Positions 50,341 through 63,527 of a DNA stretch of 64,000 nt are shown one piece after another. Where the stretch lies: positions 3,735,600 through 3,799,599 of the forward strand of contig KL647289.1 of the NCBI GenBank assembly GCA_000727475.1. Reading direction: 5' to 3'. Numbering within the stretch: the first letter of the stretch is position 1; each line of letters starts with the position of its first letter. The DNA comes from Sarcocystis neurona. Lineage: Eukaryota; Apicomplexa; Conoidasida; Eucoccidiorida; Sarcocystidae. Under the pieces are notes generated by a model. The model was not told where the DNA came from. It did not search any database and worked only from the letters and a program-made list of their open reading frames with translations. A program made the translations under genes and the position numbers.

Positions 50341-53300
50341 ACTGTCACGGCTACACATGCGAACGGCACCAGGAAGAAACAACCCACAGCACATGCGTGC
50401 CGAATGGAGCCTTCTTGAGCTGCAGAGTTGCAAATATAAAGAAACGAGAAAAAAAAAGCACCCGCGTCACATATCGCACCCGTTCTCTAAACGCACGCTG
50501 ATATGCCCCTGGTTTGACGCGTAGTAGCGCGTGTACACTTATGTAAACATAGATGCAAATGTACATTTGACCATAAGGGAATCGCAACCAGAGTGCTTAC
50601 TAGATAACGTAAGGACGAGTTACTAGCGTTACCTTGGAGGGAAATCTTCAATATTGGGGACAATAGCAGCAGAGCTCCTGTGCCTTGGTCACGACATCTC
50701 ATGTGAGCCGCCTCACACCATCCTACTGTCATGTAAGTATATGCACACATGTATGTGTATTTCCATGCAGAGAAGTGTAACAGGAACTCTTCACCTCTAC
50801 GAGGGTGTGCCAGCAGTCACACCAATTCAGGCCGGAGAGAACAAAGTGTGAGATTGCCTACTATGTCTATGCAGCTCTGTACACACGCACATGCAAATAA
50901 CACATGCAGACATGAGCGTGTACAATACTATCTACACGGTGAACGTGCAGTGAACAGGCACGCAGACGCAGTCAACCAATTTGGGTATATGGCTAGAGAG
51001 ATGGAGCTGTATGGAACATCTGGTCACACACAGACGACGCTCATTACGAATCAGCTGCTCAGCTGTTAGAACTGGTTTCTCGACCCTCCACCCGTCATTC
51101 CGCAAGAAGTTTACACACGGCCGCCTACAAAACAGAGCGAACGGCAGGGTTTCTGCCCCCAATGACACTCCACTGGGCACAGTTGTCTGTCTCAGTCCTC
51201 CCATACACCGCTCGAACTCCTGTGATATGTTTCTAATTACGCAGTTGCACTTCTACACTTACACACAGGTACAGACAGATAGAATGCCGACCAAGTCGCG
51301 GCACCGGCAGTTTCATGAATGGGCACTACAGCAAAGTCTTTTGAGATTTCCAGCACAATAGCAGATTGAGTGTACTTAGGTTTCAGCGCCTTACAACGTA
51401 TGAGTTCTCACATGCCCTTTTGAGTCACGCAACATTGCCGAAGTCTTCCTTTTTCCCTGCAACTCTACAATATTCTTCCTTTACGTGTACAACAAATATA
51501 AGCGTAAGACATTTGTAGGCGTATTCACATACATTAATACTTGTACGCTTGTATACAACCCCGTACGTGTCAACGTCATATCACCCACTTTGAGGGTTTT
51601 TCCTCGAGAGCGCGACCTCCTGGTAAGTATGCTAGGAGTGTATACACACAGGTGTGCATACACCCATACGCAGCCGTTAATGCGGGGGAATATATTTGAA
51701 GTACCTGCTGGAATGCCTGCTTCAGCCGAAGAAATGTGACACAGTATCAGGCGACACGCGTGTCTGTGCGCGCCCAGCTACGTTCACTTGTAAGTACACC
51801 TGTCCTGCTGTGTACAATGCAAGCTGGTGTGTAAGCGCGAGAATATGTGCTCCGGTACGTGACGCCTTTCCAAGTAAAATAGTCCCTTTCACACGTGGAA
51901 GAGAAAGAAACTCTCCTCGATATTGAGCCGCTACGTCATACCGAAATACGAAAAGAAGAACTGCGCGGGTGTAGACTCCTGCCGTGTTATGATGTGGTGT
52001 GTGCCCAAAGTTCTGAATTGGCATGTGTAGATGCAGTGGCATCATGTAGGCCCAAACGTTCAGAGGATCATCCATTGCAGCTCTGTGTACAGATAAAAGT
52101 GAGCACATCGAGGTCGATATACTGCTGTGGTCAAGTGTCGCAGTTTGGTAGCTTGCAGCCCTTGTGGGGCGTGTGATCATTGTACCTACAGCGGGGCCGC
52201 TTGCAGTTGGCTTGCAAGGCCTGTAAGCGCTGCTACACAAACTGCTAAATGCACCTTTTTATATACAGTGGTAGATTTATATACGTATCTCGTCGAAAAT
52301 CCCTTTTGACTGGGACACTACTTTTGCTTATGTTTAGGGTGACCCAAAGATCAACAGGAGAAACATTTCTTCCATGTACAGCCGAAGCTTACGCAGGATA
52401 ATTGAGGCGTAGACTTTTTCTTCAGCAAGGGCACCAGCTAGTATAATGCGTGCTCCACGACGCGTAGCAATAACAACAAATCTTTGCTGGCTCCACTCGC
52501 AGCAGTTTTGTGCCGACTACAACCCGTATAACACATACGAGTATACACATGTACACTAACATGTATATATTTTGATGTATGGGTACATGCATGAGGTACA
52601 TACGCATTGAACTACGAGCTCGGCATTCGTAGGCTCAGAGTGTCTTCCAGCGCGTCACGCGTGTGAATTTCATGTGTACGGTGGGTACCTATGTACCCAA
52701 GTTTTCCAGAGTGCACTTGATTCTCAAAGGACAATTGCGTGTGTAATGGAGTACTACTCCTACGGCCGGCAACAGTAGTGCGTGCACGCGGGCGCCTAAA
52801 AGGTAGACACTTAGCGAATCGAGGCTTCTATACACACGCATACGTACGCTGCCATGGCAGACTCACTGCCTACACGCGTGCTACAGCTCCCCCCTGCTGC
52901 GTTGTTTTGGACTCAACCCTCAACAGAGTATAATGCGCTCCTCAGCTCAACAAAAACAGGTAGTGGGTCGACCTTTACTCGAGTAGTAGTCGTACAAGCG
53001 AGTGCTAATCTGTGGGGAAGAAAACAATAACATTCACCTTTACACGTGTGGGAGATCCACTACGCTAGTGCAGTTCCAAACAACCAGAATCGTTCACGCA
53101 TACACATTCGTGCATGCATCTCTCTCTTTCTCTCTCTCTACATGCGTATATATTGTCCGTGTTCGTTATTCGTGCCTTAATATCGCAGTAGTATCCGCAC
53201 GTGTATGTATACCAAAACAACAGGGTGCCCGTAGCTCTCCGTTTTGCACAGGGGCTTCCACAGCCTTGTCGGACGCCTGGCCAGCACTTGCTACATGTCA

Positions 53301-53664
53301 AGGCTATTTTTAATCAGGTGGTCACAATGCCTGATAATTTAGGTTGTCACGTAAAACTGCCGCAGGTGAAGTTTTCCAGAATTCACCACTTGCGGGATTG
53401 TTGCCTCAGCACTTCCTGCGTCAGCGTCTTCGCACCTGTAATTGCAACACTGCCGCTAGCTTGATCTATATATATCCTTGCGCCAAAGGGTTCGATCATA
53501 AACACACGAGGAAATAGGCACCTTACGAGTCGAGCAGAAAACTTCAGATTTTCAGTGTTAAAAACTGGCAGCTTACGTAGGCGTCTTCCTCCTTTTTGAA
53601 CGTGTCACCCCAACCCATAGAAGGTGGTGCTGGTGCTGTGGAGTAAGCTGCTCGTGATTTGTAA

Positions 53665-56600
53665 ATGCCGTCGCCTCGGCGTGCTGCGGCTGCTGCTGCG
53701 GCTGCCGCAGTTGGTGGCGACGGAAAACACTCTACCGATACAGCAGCCGTGGAATCAGAGGCACAGGGGACAGGCGCCCTTAGAAGGAAAGGTCTATGTG
53801 TGTCCGCTCAGTCGAACTACCTCACAGGAAGAACACCACGTACAGCTGAATGTACTACACGGGTAGCAACAGAGCGAGATACAATACCTGAGGCAGCCGA
53901 AACATCGTGTCAAACCAGTGGTTCCTTGAGGAAATCTTCAGCGGCCCGTAATCGCATAGTGCGCTTCGGCTCACTCACCCGCACACGCCACACTCTGTCT
54001 TCGCGCCAGTCGCTATACAAGAGCTTCAGATTAGGATCACCATTGTCAGACGCTCGTACTGCTCCGGGGCGTCTCAGCGATGGGGGAGTACCAGGTGCAG
54101 CAGGCGGCACGCTGCGGCAGGCTAATGCTGCGCGTGACCCACGAGGAGGAACAGGGAAGAATGCGCTGATGTTTGAGTCTCGCCTTGTCTTACGCCATGC
54201 GGAATACTGGACAGGGAAACTCTCGGCGCGTCGCGATGCTGAAGCTCCGCCCGAAATTCTGTGTGCACAGTACAATGCCCTTCAGCAAACGCTGTTTATC
54301 GGTCTCAGCACAGGAGTGTTGTTGGTATGGCGAAATCCATTCGCTGGTGTGCCGGGGCAGCCGGAACCGGCTTCGTTTGTTATGAAAGCAAGAGAGCACA
54401 CAGGAGCTATCAATGCGCTGACCTTCCACAAGAAACTTGAGGCTGACCGCACACCACATCATTTTCAAGCTCTGCAGCAACTTCAAGGCACGCAGAGCTT
54501 CCTTCCCCCCCACAAAAATTGGGAAACGCTGCCTTCGTGCAGCACGGGAAATGGGAAGCAACAGCACCAGCAAGCTGGTGATGCTGCGGCAGCAGATCAT
54601 CGGGGATCAGCAGCAACAGCAGGCGCCGCTGCAATACTTCTACAAGGGAAAGAAGCCGGAGTGGTGCAAAATGAAGAAAGAACAGGAGTGCTCTTTACTG
54701 GCTCTGCGGATCGATGTGTGAAAGTCTGGTTCATCCACGAGAAAAGAATAGAATGCGTTAAGACTCTCTGTTTCCATGGTGGCACAGTCGTCGCACTCGC
54801 CTATTGCTCGCCTCTCCTCTTTTCTTCGTCTACCGACGGAACCGTCCTTATATGCCGCGTTGACCGAGGGACCTCAACACTAAAGCATCCCCAGTTCACT
54901 CCTGTACAAAGGATATTTACCCATCAAAGCTACCATCCATGTAAGTGCGGGGTCACAGCAGACCGGTGCGTCGCTCCAGATGCACCAGCCGAAAAGTAGA
55001 GGCAGCACGTCTAAAGAAGGCCTTGTGTCTGCAGTATTCAAACGTCGGGACACGCGTAATTACATACCAGTAGAAGCACTGTGGCCAGCCGTGGATCTCC
55101 GTTGCCTTCATGCACATGAGCAAGAACGAGCGTCGTATCCGCCTGAATTATTCTCCCGTGGTGGTAACAGAACAATACCACCAGCACAAGCTAGGAACTG
55201 TTGTAGCGACGAAACACGTGCAGTGATAGTCGAGGCCGAACAACAACCTTCAGACGACAAGAAAAGTTACAGTAGCGATTGCCGTGTCAATTAATGTCCA
55301 ACAACGCCATTTCAGACTGAGGACTGCTTTCGCTCGTCTGTTATGCACGCGCCACTGCAGCAGCAGTAGCACTTATGGTTGTAAGGGCAGTAATACTACT
55401 TGTAGCAGGATCACTACAGCTACTGCTACCGCCACTACAAATCCTGCTATTAGTGGCGTACGCGTGCACCAGTAGTACGGGAATTACCATCAGTAAACCG
55501 AGTAGTACCTACAGCGACAGTAGTGTAGTCCTCACCAACACCAAACGCACCGAACTGAAGAGACGTTGAACTTCCTGCGAAGGGTCCGAAGCGCAGGAGC
55601 AGCGGTAGAAGATCGGTACTCCATTACAGCGAACGACCGTCAGCACCACCAGCGAAAACGGCAGTAGGATCGACTGCTGTGCCACCTTGTACACACTAAC
55701 AGAAGTGGTTGCAACACCAACCTTATTCAGTTTCTTCTGCAGGTGCACCCCCGCCCCCTCGGCTCGATAAACCACAATACACTAACGTAAAATTACTGTA
55801 GCGGCTAGATGTTTGCTGGCACAGACTGGCTGTTACACGTCCTCTTACACGCCCAGCGTCGGTAGCGACTACTTGCTTCAGCACTGAATTGCGAACCCCG
55901 TTGCACTCCTCCCAGAGCTCGGAAGAGAAAGTCTCGCTGAGAGACACGTGCATCACTGCCGCTACGCGGAGGCGAGCTCTTCGGTGGAGCCTCTTACTTG
56001 GACGTGAGAGGTCATACCACATAAGACTCACCGATTCTTTAATGCGGCATGCAACGAATGTTTTCCTACACTATCTGAAACGGGCAAGGCAATCCCGACT
56101 AACGGAGACGCTGTACGTTTGTGGTCTGGAAACAGTCCTCCAGTAGATAGAGCAGCGCCTGCTCCTTTGATCGCCTAGTGCACCAGAATGACGAGCTGAT
56201 GCGTGCGCTCCGGATCTACAAAACGAGGTCGCTTTCTGGTGTAGACAGCCTTTAAGCCGTGGAGGTTAACACTTTGCCATTCTTCTCGTCGCTTTGACGG
56301 AGTCTCTTTCCCATTTGTGATTGCGGTTGTCGCGCTGGTGCTACACAGGACAATGCTGCTGTTGCTACGCCTGTTGCTGTTACTGGTGATGCTGCTATGC
56401 GCTGCTGCTGGTGGATCTGTTTTCCTTGCTGCGAACACGTTTGAATGCCATCGGGTCAACTTGGGCGCTTCTTAAGCAAACCGGCGTCGCGCTTTCGTTC
56501 GTCCTTTAGTCTCCTACCTACTGGCTGGGGCTAAACTTGCTCTTTCCGGCCTTCCCTTCCTACTTCTGCGTCTCTCTTCTGCACACGCTGCTGTCTAAAA

Positions 56601-59600
56601 GCCTCCGTCGTTCCAAACCAGCTCTCCCTTTCGTCCATTTTCTTATTGCTGTATGGTTGAGGTTCATATTATGTTGTCCTTTCATTCTTATGTGTGCGCG
56701 TCGCTTGTCCCATCGTGCCATCTTTTCCTTTTCTCTGTTCTCTCCACTCGGTTGCATGTGCTGCAGCGACGAAGTTGGTACTGTCAAACAAGAAAGTGTG
56801 GTACGACGCTCTTGCTGCTACACGAAAGGACGGTGACACAATCTACCTGTACTGCGGAGCCACCGATGGCTCTGTTCTCGCACTGGATAACTCTTTGGTA
56901 TTGGTGCCAAGCAATCCCATTATCGGAGGAGGAGGAGCTCCGCCGCTAAACCTAAGAACCCAAGAACGAGCTACCAGCGCAGCCGCTTCACAGAAGAAGG
57001 TTCACGCCAATAACGACGGCAATAACAGCAACAGCTGCGGCAACTACGGTGCGGCAGCTCGCCGGTCAACCTCAGCAGTTTGTGACCCTTCCAATTGGAA
57101 GGATCTACTGAGCAGCAGCAGCCACAGCGACGGAAACAACGTAAACATCGACGGCCGGCCACCGCTGTTTACAGACCAAACCAAGAAATCCACTGTGTCC
57201 GCTGCTAGTGCTCTGACGCCGTCACTGGAAGGTCTGTCGGGAGGAGCGGTGCTCCCGGTACCTTTTCGAATACTGAAAAGACTCCACGTCCATTCACTGG
57301 GTATCCGGCATCTACTGTGTTTACCCTTAGACTCGGTTATCGCTTCCTTAGGCAGTGAAGCTTCTGTCGCTGTCATCGATCCCCTGACTGCACAAGTGTG
57401 GTGGCAAAACGAAAATCCAGAAGGATGCTGCTATTCCGCTTCCACCTGGATGCCAGCATTCAACCTTCTACTCGTCGGCGACGACGGCGGCAATCTCTCG
57501 TTCTATAATGTGTATTCACGAGAACGAGTTTATTCACAGCAAGTCACCACCAATAAAATTGTCACCCTCGGACCCGGGCGAAGTAAGGCACTTCTTTGCT
57601 TATGACGTTTTGTCTGGATGGATAGCAGAATGTTCGTCTACACACACTCAATAGGTACAGTAGAGTTGAGATCATCTATGGATTTTGCCCTGCAGAAGAG
57701 GTAAATCTGGCGCAGGAAAGGAGCTACGTACAGTGAAAGACTTGTGGCTAGTGTCCTCGAGACGCGCCCTACCACGTGCGGCAGAAACTAGTCTGCTTGT
57801 TCGTAGTTAACGTGGCTCGGTATTCCATTAACGTTGACAGAGCATAGGAGGACACCGTGAAAAGACTACAAGTACATCCAGTACCGTGTAGTCCAAAAGG
57901 GGGTATCTCGTCGGTCTGAGGGTGAGAACATCTGAACAGCGTTTCTAAGTAGAAATATGCTTCTTTTTCTAGTAGATCACCGGCTACGAACACCATCCGC
58001 ATACAGATGGAAGTAGACCAGAAGCTTGAGGCAAACAGCTCCTAGATGTTGCAAACACGCAGATGACTATAAACTCATATATATATATATCATTGACTAA
58101 CAAGAATCCGTAGGATGGGGCAAATACCAGACACACGCACTCCCAGAGGAGTCGTAGGAAAAAACACTTCCTGTTTGATGCAGGTGAACCAGGAAAAGAT
58201 GCACCCAACAGTAACCATCTGAAACGCACGTGCCGGCACATACGGACACAGAGATATCCACATATGGGCGAACACGTTATTTCACGAGAGCGCCCCCCCG
58301 TAAGGTGTACGTGTTATCCAGCAGACACACAAGCATTTACAAAGGTCCACACGAATCTTCATGTAGACAAAGGGATGTCTACATATGGGCATATACAGTA
58401 TTTCACGACACACCCTCGCCCGAAAGGTGTAGGTGTTAATCAGCACACATACAAGCATTTATGTACGTCCACACGAATCTTTTCCTACTACATTCTCCTA
58501 CACTTTACAAAAAGCGGGCACGTGCAACGCGACGAATGTGGAAGATGTCCCACGTGTCCAGTGTGGGATGTACACTCGTAAGGCCCGAAACCGTATTAGT
58601 GTACAGCAGATTCCCACTCACATTCAAGAGCTTGTTTTGAGAAATCACCGTCCAAGGCCGGTCCATTCTGGGACGGAAACGATTCTACAAAGGAGCTGCG
58701 TAATTGTAGTTCACCCTCACCACCATGAATTCGACAAGTAGCCGCTGATAAAGGAGGGATGACACTACTGACCAGAATTTTAGCGGGTATACTGGGTGTA
58801 AGGAGCACTTAGAGACACGATGGGAAGCCACACTTAAAGAGAGACCAGCAGCACCAGAGAGACCCCTGGCAGCAAGCAGTACATTCTTACACGTGGGTGC
58901 CGAGCTTTCACAGAAGAGCCAGGTGCTGAAGCATCTGCATCCAACCGGCTGGTGCCCGAAACGTCGAATTCCTCTGTATTTGCAGACGTGCACACACACA
59001 TATGCAGTAAAGATTCATGAAGTGGCATCCAGCGGACAATGTTGAGATGGACTGTGGAGAGAGCACTTTTGTCAGAATTTACATGCAGGTGCTTATATGC
59101 AGATAGTAACTGGCAGTCAATATGCAGTTTGCGTCGACGGTCCATGAACTCTACCTCTGTATCTCGACTAGCCTGACTCTTGTGATGTGTGTTCGCACTT
59201 TCTTCTTGATGCTGGTTCTGCTGTGTGGGGATAAGTGAAATTTACGCATCAAGTGTGTCAACAGTTCTTGAGAGCCGGAATGCGGCGGTAATTTTGTGGG
59301 CGCTCCCTCTATCGAACGAGAACCTGCACGAACACCTTTGTTGCAAGCAACACTATCTTTAGTATGCTTGTGTAACTCGGTCTCCAGTGCGGTGTTTTCC
59401 ATAACGCTACACAGCTCCTGCCGCCGTCTTGCTGATTTTGTTTTGTCGAACAAGTCCTTTACTCCAGCGAGACTGCCACAGCGGTCCTGACAGATAAAAT
59501 TTGTTCTGCTGTCACCCTGCTGTTTTTCTTCTGGACAGACTCCATGCAGGTGCTCGTGTGCACGGCGCACGAGTTTATCGTTGTCGACATTGTCGAAGCA

Positions 59601-62600
59601 ATCAATGAACTTCAGCTGGAGGGCCACATAGGTGAACACACAAACTATGCTGTGAGTATGTATACGGTTGATTCCACATACGTCAGTACCTCTAACGGAG
59701 GCAAGCCTGTCCTCGTCTCCAGCACAGCAGGAGGCTTCCAGAGCATTACCTCGTAGTCAGGGCATAGAGCTACTGGCAATGAACACAGCACAGTTGAATG
59801 TGTACAGTATACAGCCGTGGGGTAAGGTCCTGAGAATAATTGTGAACATTTTTGACGCAGGAATCGCTATTCTTTTCCAGTCACTCCGGCTTTCTCCGTC
59901 GGACAAGCTATTCACAAGTCACGTACACTCTGAATGCACAGTCTTTAATTTTGTCACGTGCTTGGGTAGTCGTCAAACTTCACCTGTGTCGATCTGCAAA
60001 GCCTTTTTACACTTGTTTACGTGTATATGCATGGAACTGCGGGTGAGTCTGAGACAAGTCGACGAAATGTTGAATAGCAAGACGTTTGTAAAAGGCGCTG
60101 AAGAGGTGCCTGCGCCTCTGGTTGGGGCGATGGAGACGCGGTAGTGACAAGAATACATGGAATCATTTGACTATGCATTTGTACAGACTTTAACAGTTAC
60201 AGTAACAATTATGTATACGTCTGTGAATATATGCGGCCGTGTCTGCCACGCGGCAGCCGGGTAAAAGCGCGCATCCCTTTGCTCTCTCTCGGATTCTGCG
60301 ATAACGCGATCTGCACGGAAAAAGCTGGTTTGCACAAAGTGCCGTCTTGGGTACTGCGTCTGCATCTGCAGAAAACCCACTGAAATGCGTGCGTCTGCAG
60401 TATGCGGTGTGAAGCGGACGCATGTGCATCAACCGAGAGAAACTTGCAGATATATGCGTGTACCAGTGAACAGGCCTGAGAAGAAAGGTATGTACTGATT
60501 CATCAACGCTTGTCAATCGTCGTACTGACCCACGCTTTGATCTTTGCTAACGTGAATATATCTACCTTTTATCAATGGCCACGTGTACGTACACGACGTA
60601 CGTAATGAAATCTTTGCGTCCGCCTTGTAGCCTATGCGTTTGTAAACACCGAAAAACCGAGGATTTTTGCCTTCTTTGGCCTCTTCACTCTGTGCAAATT
60701 CGTACAAAGCGTAGGACACTGCAGCTAGAAACCTCAGTCTCCCCCCTCTGGTGGACTACATTGGGGAACTTGTATAAAAAATCATGCAATCGCAAACCTT
60801 CCTGCGCTGACGGATGCGTGCACACTCTTGGTAAGGTACAATCTTGGACATTTACTTCTGCGCACATACCGTGTACAACATATTCGCGTGCCCAGGTAAT
60901 GGTCGCACCTGACCGTGATTTTGCTGGCTTGCTTGTTTGTACAGGAACGGTGACGAATTTGTATTTGCAAGAAACATCTGAAGGCGCCTACCTGTACTCC
61001 ACTGGAGACGATCACAGCATCCGCGTGTGCGTGAATCCGTTTTTCTTTCCTGTTTATGTGAGAGGCGCTGGAAAGCAATGTCCCCTTGCAGAAAGTGGTC
61101 AGGACACGGCTGTGAAGGAGTTGACAATTTTTCCATTCCCTGGGAATGTCTGCAGCTGCGGCGTCCTGGTGCACCTTCACAGAGAGCTCGTTTCCTTCCA
61201 TTACACCGCAGCCACATCCGCCAGTGTATTTCTTGCTTTTCTTCTACGTGTTCACCTGCCTGTCCACCTGAACAGAGACCCACGAAAGCATATAACGTAC
61301 CGCCTACGACATGCTAGGCGCATATGTTTCAGGACGCTAGATGTTCTCCTATAGGCTTGTTGATTCACTGGACAGCAATGCAGACGTCCACGCACGGACA
61401 ACACTGCTTGCTGCAAAGGCAACTGATAACATCTGAATCACATCCTCCTCGGTATACTGCTACAAGTGCATCTGCAATCCACCATTTGAAAGCGCAAGTG
61501 TTCCTGAAGCGGAGCTGCTTATTTGCATTGTCGCTATCCTCTTCTGGCAGGTGGGATCCGGTGAGAGGGCTTTGTTGCAGGGTAGTTCGCCACAAGCATG
61601 CGGATATCACCAGGTTCGTCTACAATAACTCGACTAGCCAGAGGTTTCAACCATCAAATAGAACTAGAATTGTAGTGAACCCGCGCGTCCGTCGTGCACC
61701 GTACAGCAATCAATACCTCGCATAAATGCAGGACTGCATAATGGCATACCCTTACAGGGATGTACACGTAGGTACGTCAGGTACGTAGGCGCAACAGCCT
61801 CTGTGAAGCCACGGGTGTAGAGTCACCCGAACGTACAGAAGGTACGCACGGCTGCATGCATTGATACGACGGCGGTTACATCGGCCTGGGCACGGACGAA
61901 CGGAGGCACTTGCGAACCAACGTGCATGGAGACATCGATGTCAATCTAGATAACCCGGATTCTTTTTTTTGCAAGACACCTCTATGACGTGTGAAGCAAA
62001 CAATGCACAGAATATACAAAGTTCCGAGCTCAGAGAACACGCAGCCCACCGTCAGTAGCAGTGTGCTCTCAACCTGCTTCGGACTCGTTTGAAGCCGGCG
62101 GGCTCAGAAAGCGGGTTTCAGTCTTGTGACGACATACAACCTCTACACCTTACCCTGCTCTCGCGTGCTCGTTCGTAGGAGACTTGTAAGCGATCATGGC
62201 GTGTTCGTCTATACAATGGATTGAAACTGCTACGCCGTACATTATTCAGCCACAAATATGCACAATGTAGTACCAATAAACTTTGCCTTTGGCCTTATAC
62301 GAGAATTCGGCAAGGACGCCCAATTACTCCTATTTTCCGGTGTCAGATGACTCCCGCTGCGCATCCGCGATCGTATTCTCTCGCAGCTGGCTATTCACGG
62401 AATCCTTAGGAGGGTTCGTAACAGGCCACGAAGACGGGGATGTACGCTTCTGGACTTCAAAGGAGTTCTTCTCATTTTCGATTCGTAACACTAAAGGTAA
62501 CACACACCAGCGCTCAACATGCACACAGCTGTTTAATGAATTGCAACCTTGTAGCGTACGTAGGGTTACAGTTACCAGCCGTTTACGCGGAGTCGTTAGG

Positions 62601-63527
62601 CACCTCCGTGCGTGAGTAAATATTAAAGACTACGGCTGGAGAATGAGCGCGGATGGATGTCACACGTCGATGCACAAGACTACGGCTGCAGGCATGCACA
62701 CCGCACAACGGAGTACAGCATACGGCTGTAGAACCTTAAAGCTGCGCTGCGCCTCAAAAAAACAGCCTCATCGACATGTAGATTCATTTTATTTGTCCAC
62801 AGATCACCGGGATGCAGGCGACATGCACTTTCTGCAAAGTTCTACTCAAGCGGCAAGTAGCCAGGAGAGAGCTTTACTTCAGCGTACAATGTTGCCTCGT
62901 AGCCGCGGTTGCGTGCAAGCATGTTAATTACACAGCCGTAACAGACACACAACTTCACAGGTGTACGCTTCAGAGTACACCCGCATATGGTATACTCATT
63001 CTACGTTCGCAGCAGTACATCACATCTTGCGCGCAACGCCTTCCGATGAGCAGACTCTGTACGCGAAAATCTTCACATTAGGGAGGTAGGACACACTCTC
63101 ATACGTGTGGTGGTGCTACGAGGTGAGAGTTCTACTTTTGTGTCCAGCTGATCCACCATAGAAAAACCGGTGCATCTGTTGGTACTTATCTTCCTTCGAA
63201 TACGTTATGAATCACCAATACGCTCCAAATCGTTTCGACCTTGTCCTGTTTTTAACACCGTTAGGCCAGCGGTTGCATACCAACAGCGTGGCTAGCATGT
63301 GCTGTTGGCCAGTACCTGAGATCCGAAGAGAGGAGAAAATGACGACTAGGCAGGCCCGGCAAGGCGAATTCTCCAGTTCCATCGGGGCCGATGGAGGCAC
63401 CGGCACACCAAGTGAAATCGACATCCAAGATGCTATTCAAATACTGTCTTGTGGCTACGACGGACGCTTGAGTATATTCGAGCTCCGAATAGACAGGGAT
63501 ACGGGGGAAGTTTCAACCAAGTTAGTT
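53665..63527 (+). CDS. WD40-repeat protein, seven exons, 3' end not resolved
   Basis: Exons: 53665-54940, 56767-57582, 59539-59631, 60945-61026, 61551-61560, 62304-62496, 63265-63527. Junction phases 1, 1, 1, 2, 0, 1 all agree, giving 911 codons so far. ATG 53665 has an in-frame TAA directly before it. Residues 1-200 are Ala, Ser and Arg-rich and probably disordered. WD blades then appear: LFIGLSTGVLLVW (about 210-222), HTGAINALTF, FTGSADRCVKVW (345-355), LFSSSTDGTVLIC, CGATDGSVLALD, LLLVGDDGGNLSFYNV, EGHIGTVTNL with STGDDHSIRVWD, FVTGHEDGDVRFW and LSCGYDGRLSIFEL. Low-complexity inserts (Gln/Ala at 260-335, Asn/Ser in exon 2) separate blades, as is common in coccidia. WD propellers are protein-binding scaffolds; no family-specific domain shows the partner or location. 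Exon 7 has a GTAAGG donor at 63528, so at least one more exon should follow, possibly near 63638 or beyond the window. Confidence 0.85.
54941..56766 (+). other. Intron 1 of the WD40 gene
   Basis: Donor GTAAGTG, acceptor TGTGCTGCAG, in phase with both neighbours. It contains two trinucleotide-rich patches, 55355-55460 and 56330-56420 (GCTGCTGTTGCT-like). The second sits in a minus-strand open frame of 94 codons (56175-56459) and could be an unrecognised exon, but skipping it keeps the WD40 frame. Confidence 0.7.
57583..59538 (+). other. Intron 2 of the WD40 gene
   Basis: About 2 kb; donor GTAAGG, acceptor TTCTTCTGGACAG. It contains the 121-bp duplication at 58253. The minus-strand open frame at 59151-59639 overlaps exon 3 and is taken as a shadow. 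Confidence 0.75.
58253..58485. repeat. 121-bp tandem duplication
   Basis: Copies start at 58253 (GATATCCACATATGGGC) and 58374 (GATGTCTACATATGGGC). They share TATTTCACGA, AAGGTGTA.GTGTTA, ACAAGCATTTA and GTCCACACGAATCTT. About 80 percent identity by eye. Confidence 0.85.
61551..61560 (+). CDS. Predicted 10-nt microexon of the WD40 gene
   Basis: GTGGGATCCG between the acceptor CCTCTTCTGGCAG and the donor GTGAGAG. Joined to exon 4 ending GT (61026) it reads Val-Trp-Asp-Pro, turning STGDDHSIR into the canonical STGDDHSIRVWDP, and leaves phase 0 for exon 6 at 62304. Without it no donor of exon 4 yields the Trp-Asp in phase with exon 6. Confidence 0.6.

Larger units (their letters stand above)
44069..53664. 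other. Gene-poor stretch after asparagine synthetase
   Basis: 44140-44300 is a GCT/GCC-rich trinucleotide tract, presumably 3' untranslated. 44880-45060 is CAG-rich with a short plus-strand frame containing LNACLQQAQHQLKAQQ, but no start or splice context. 45840-46370 is purine-rich. 49062-49091 is a TG repeat and 50238-50340 a tandem duplication. A Lys/Arg-rich plus-strand frame at about 49800-49953 is the only other protein-like piece. No family recognised anywhere. Confidence 0.45.

Noticed and set aside
52330..52345. TTTAGGG, the telomere-type heptamer seen in some coccidia
   Set aside because: Single copy, no array.
54190..54634. Minus-strand open frames across WD40 exon 1
   Set aside because: Shadows of a frame with clear WD motifs on the plus strand.
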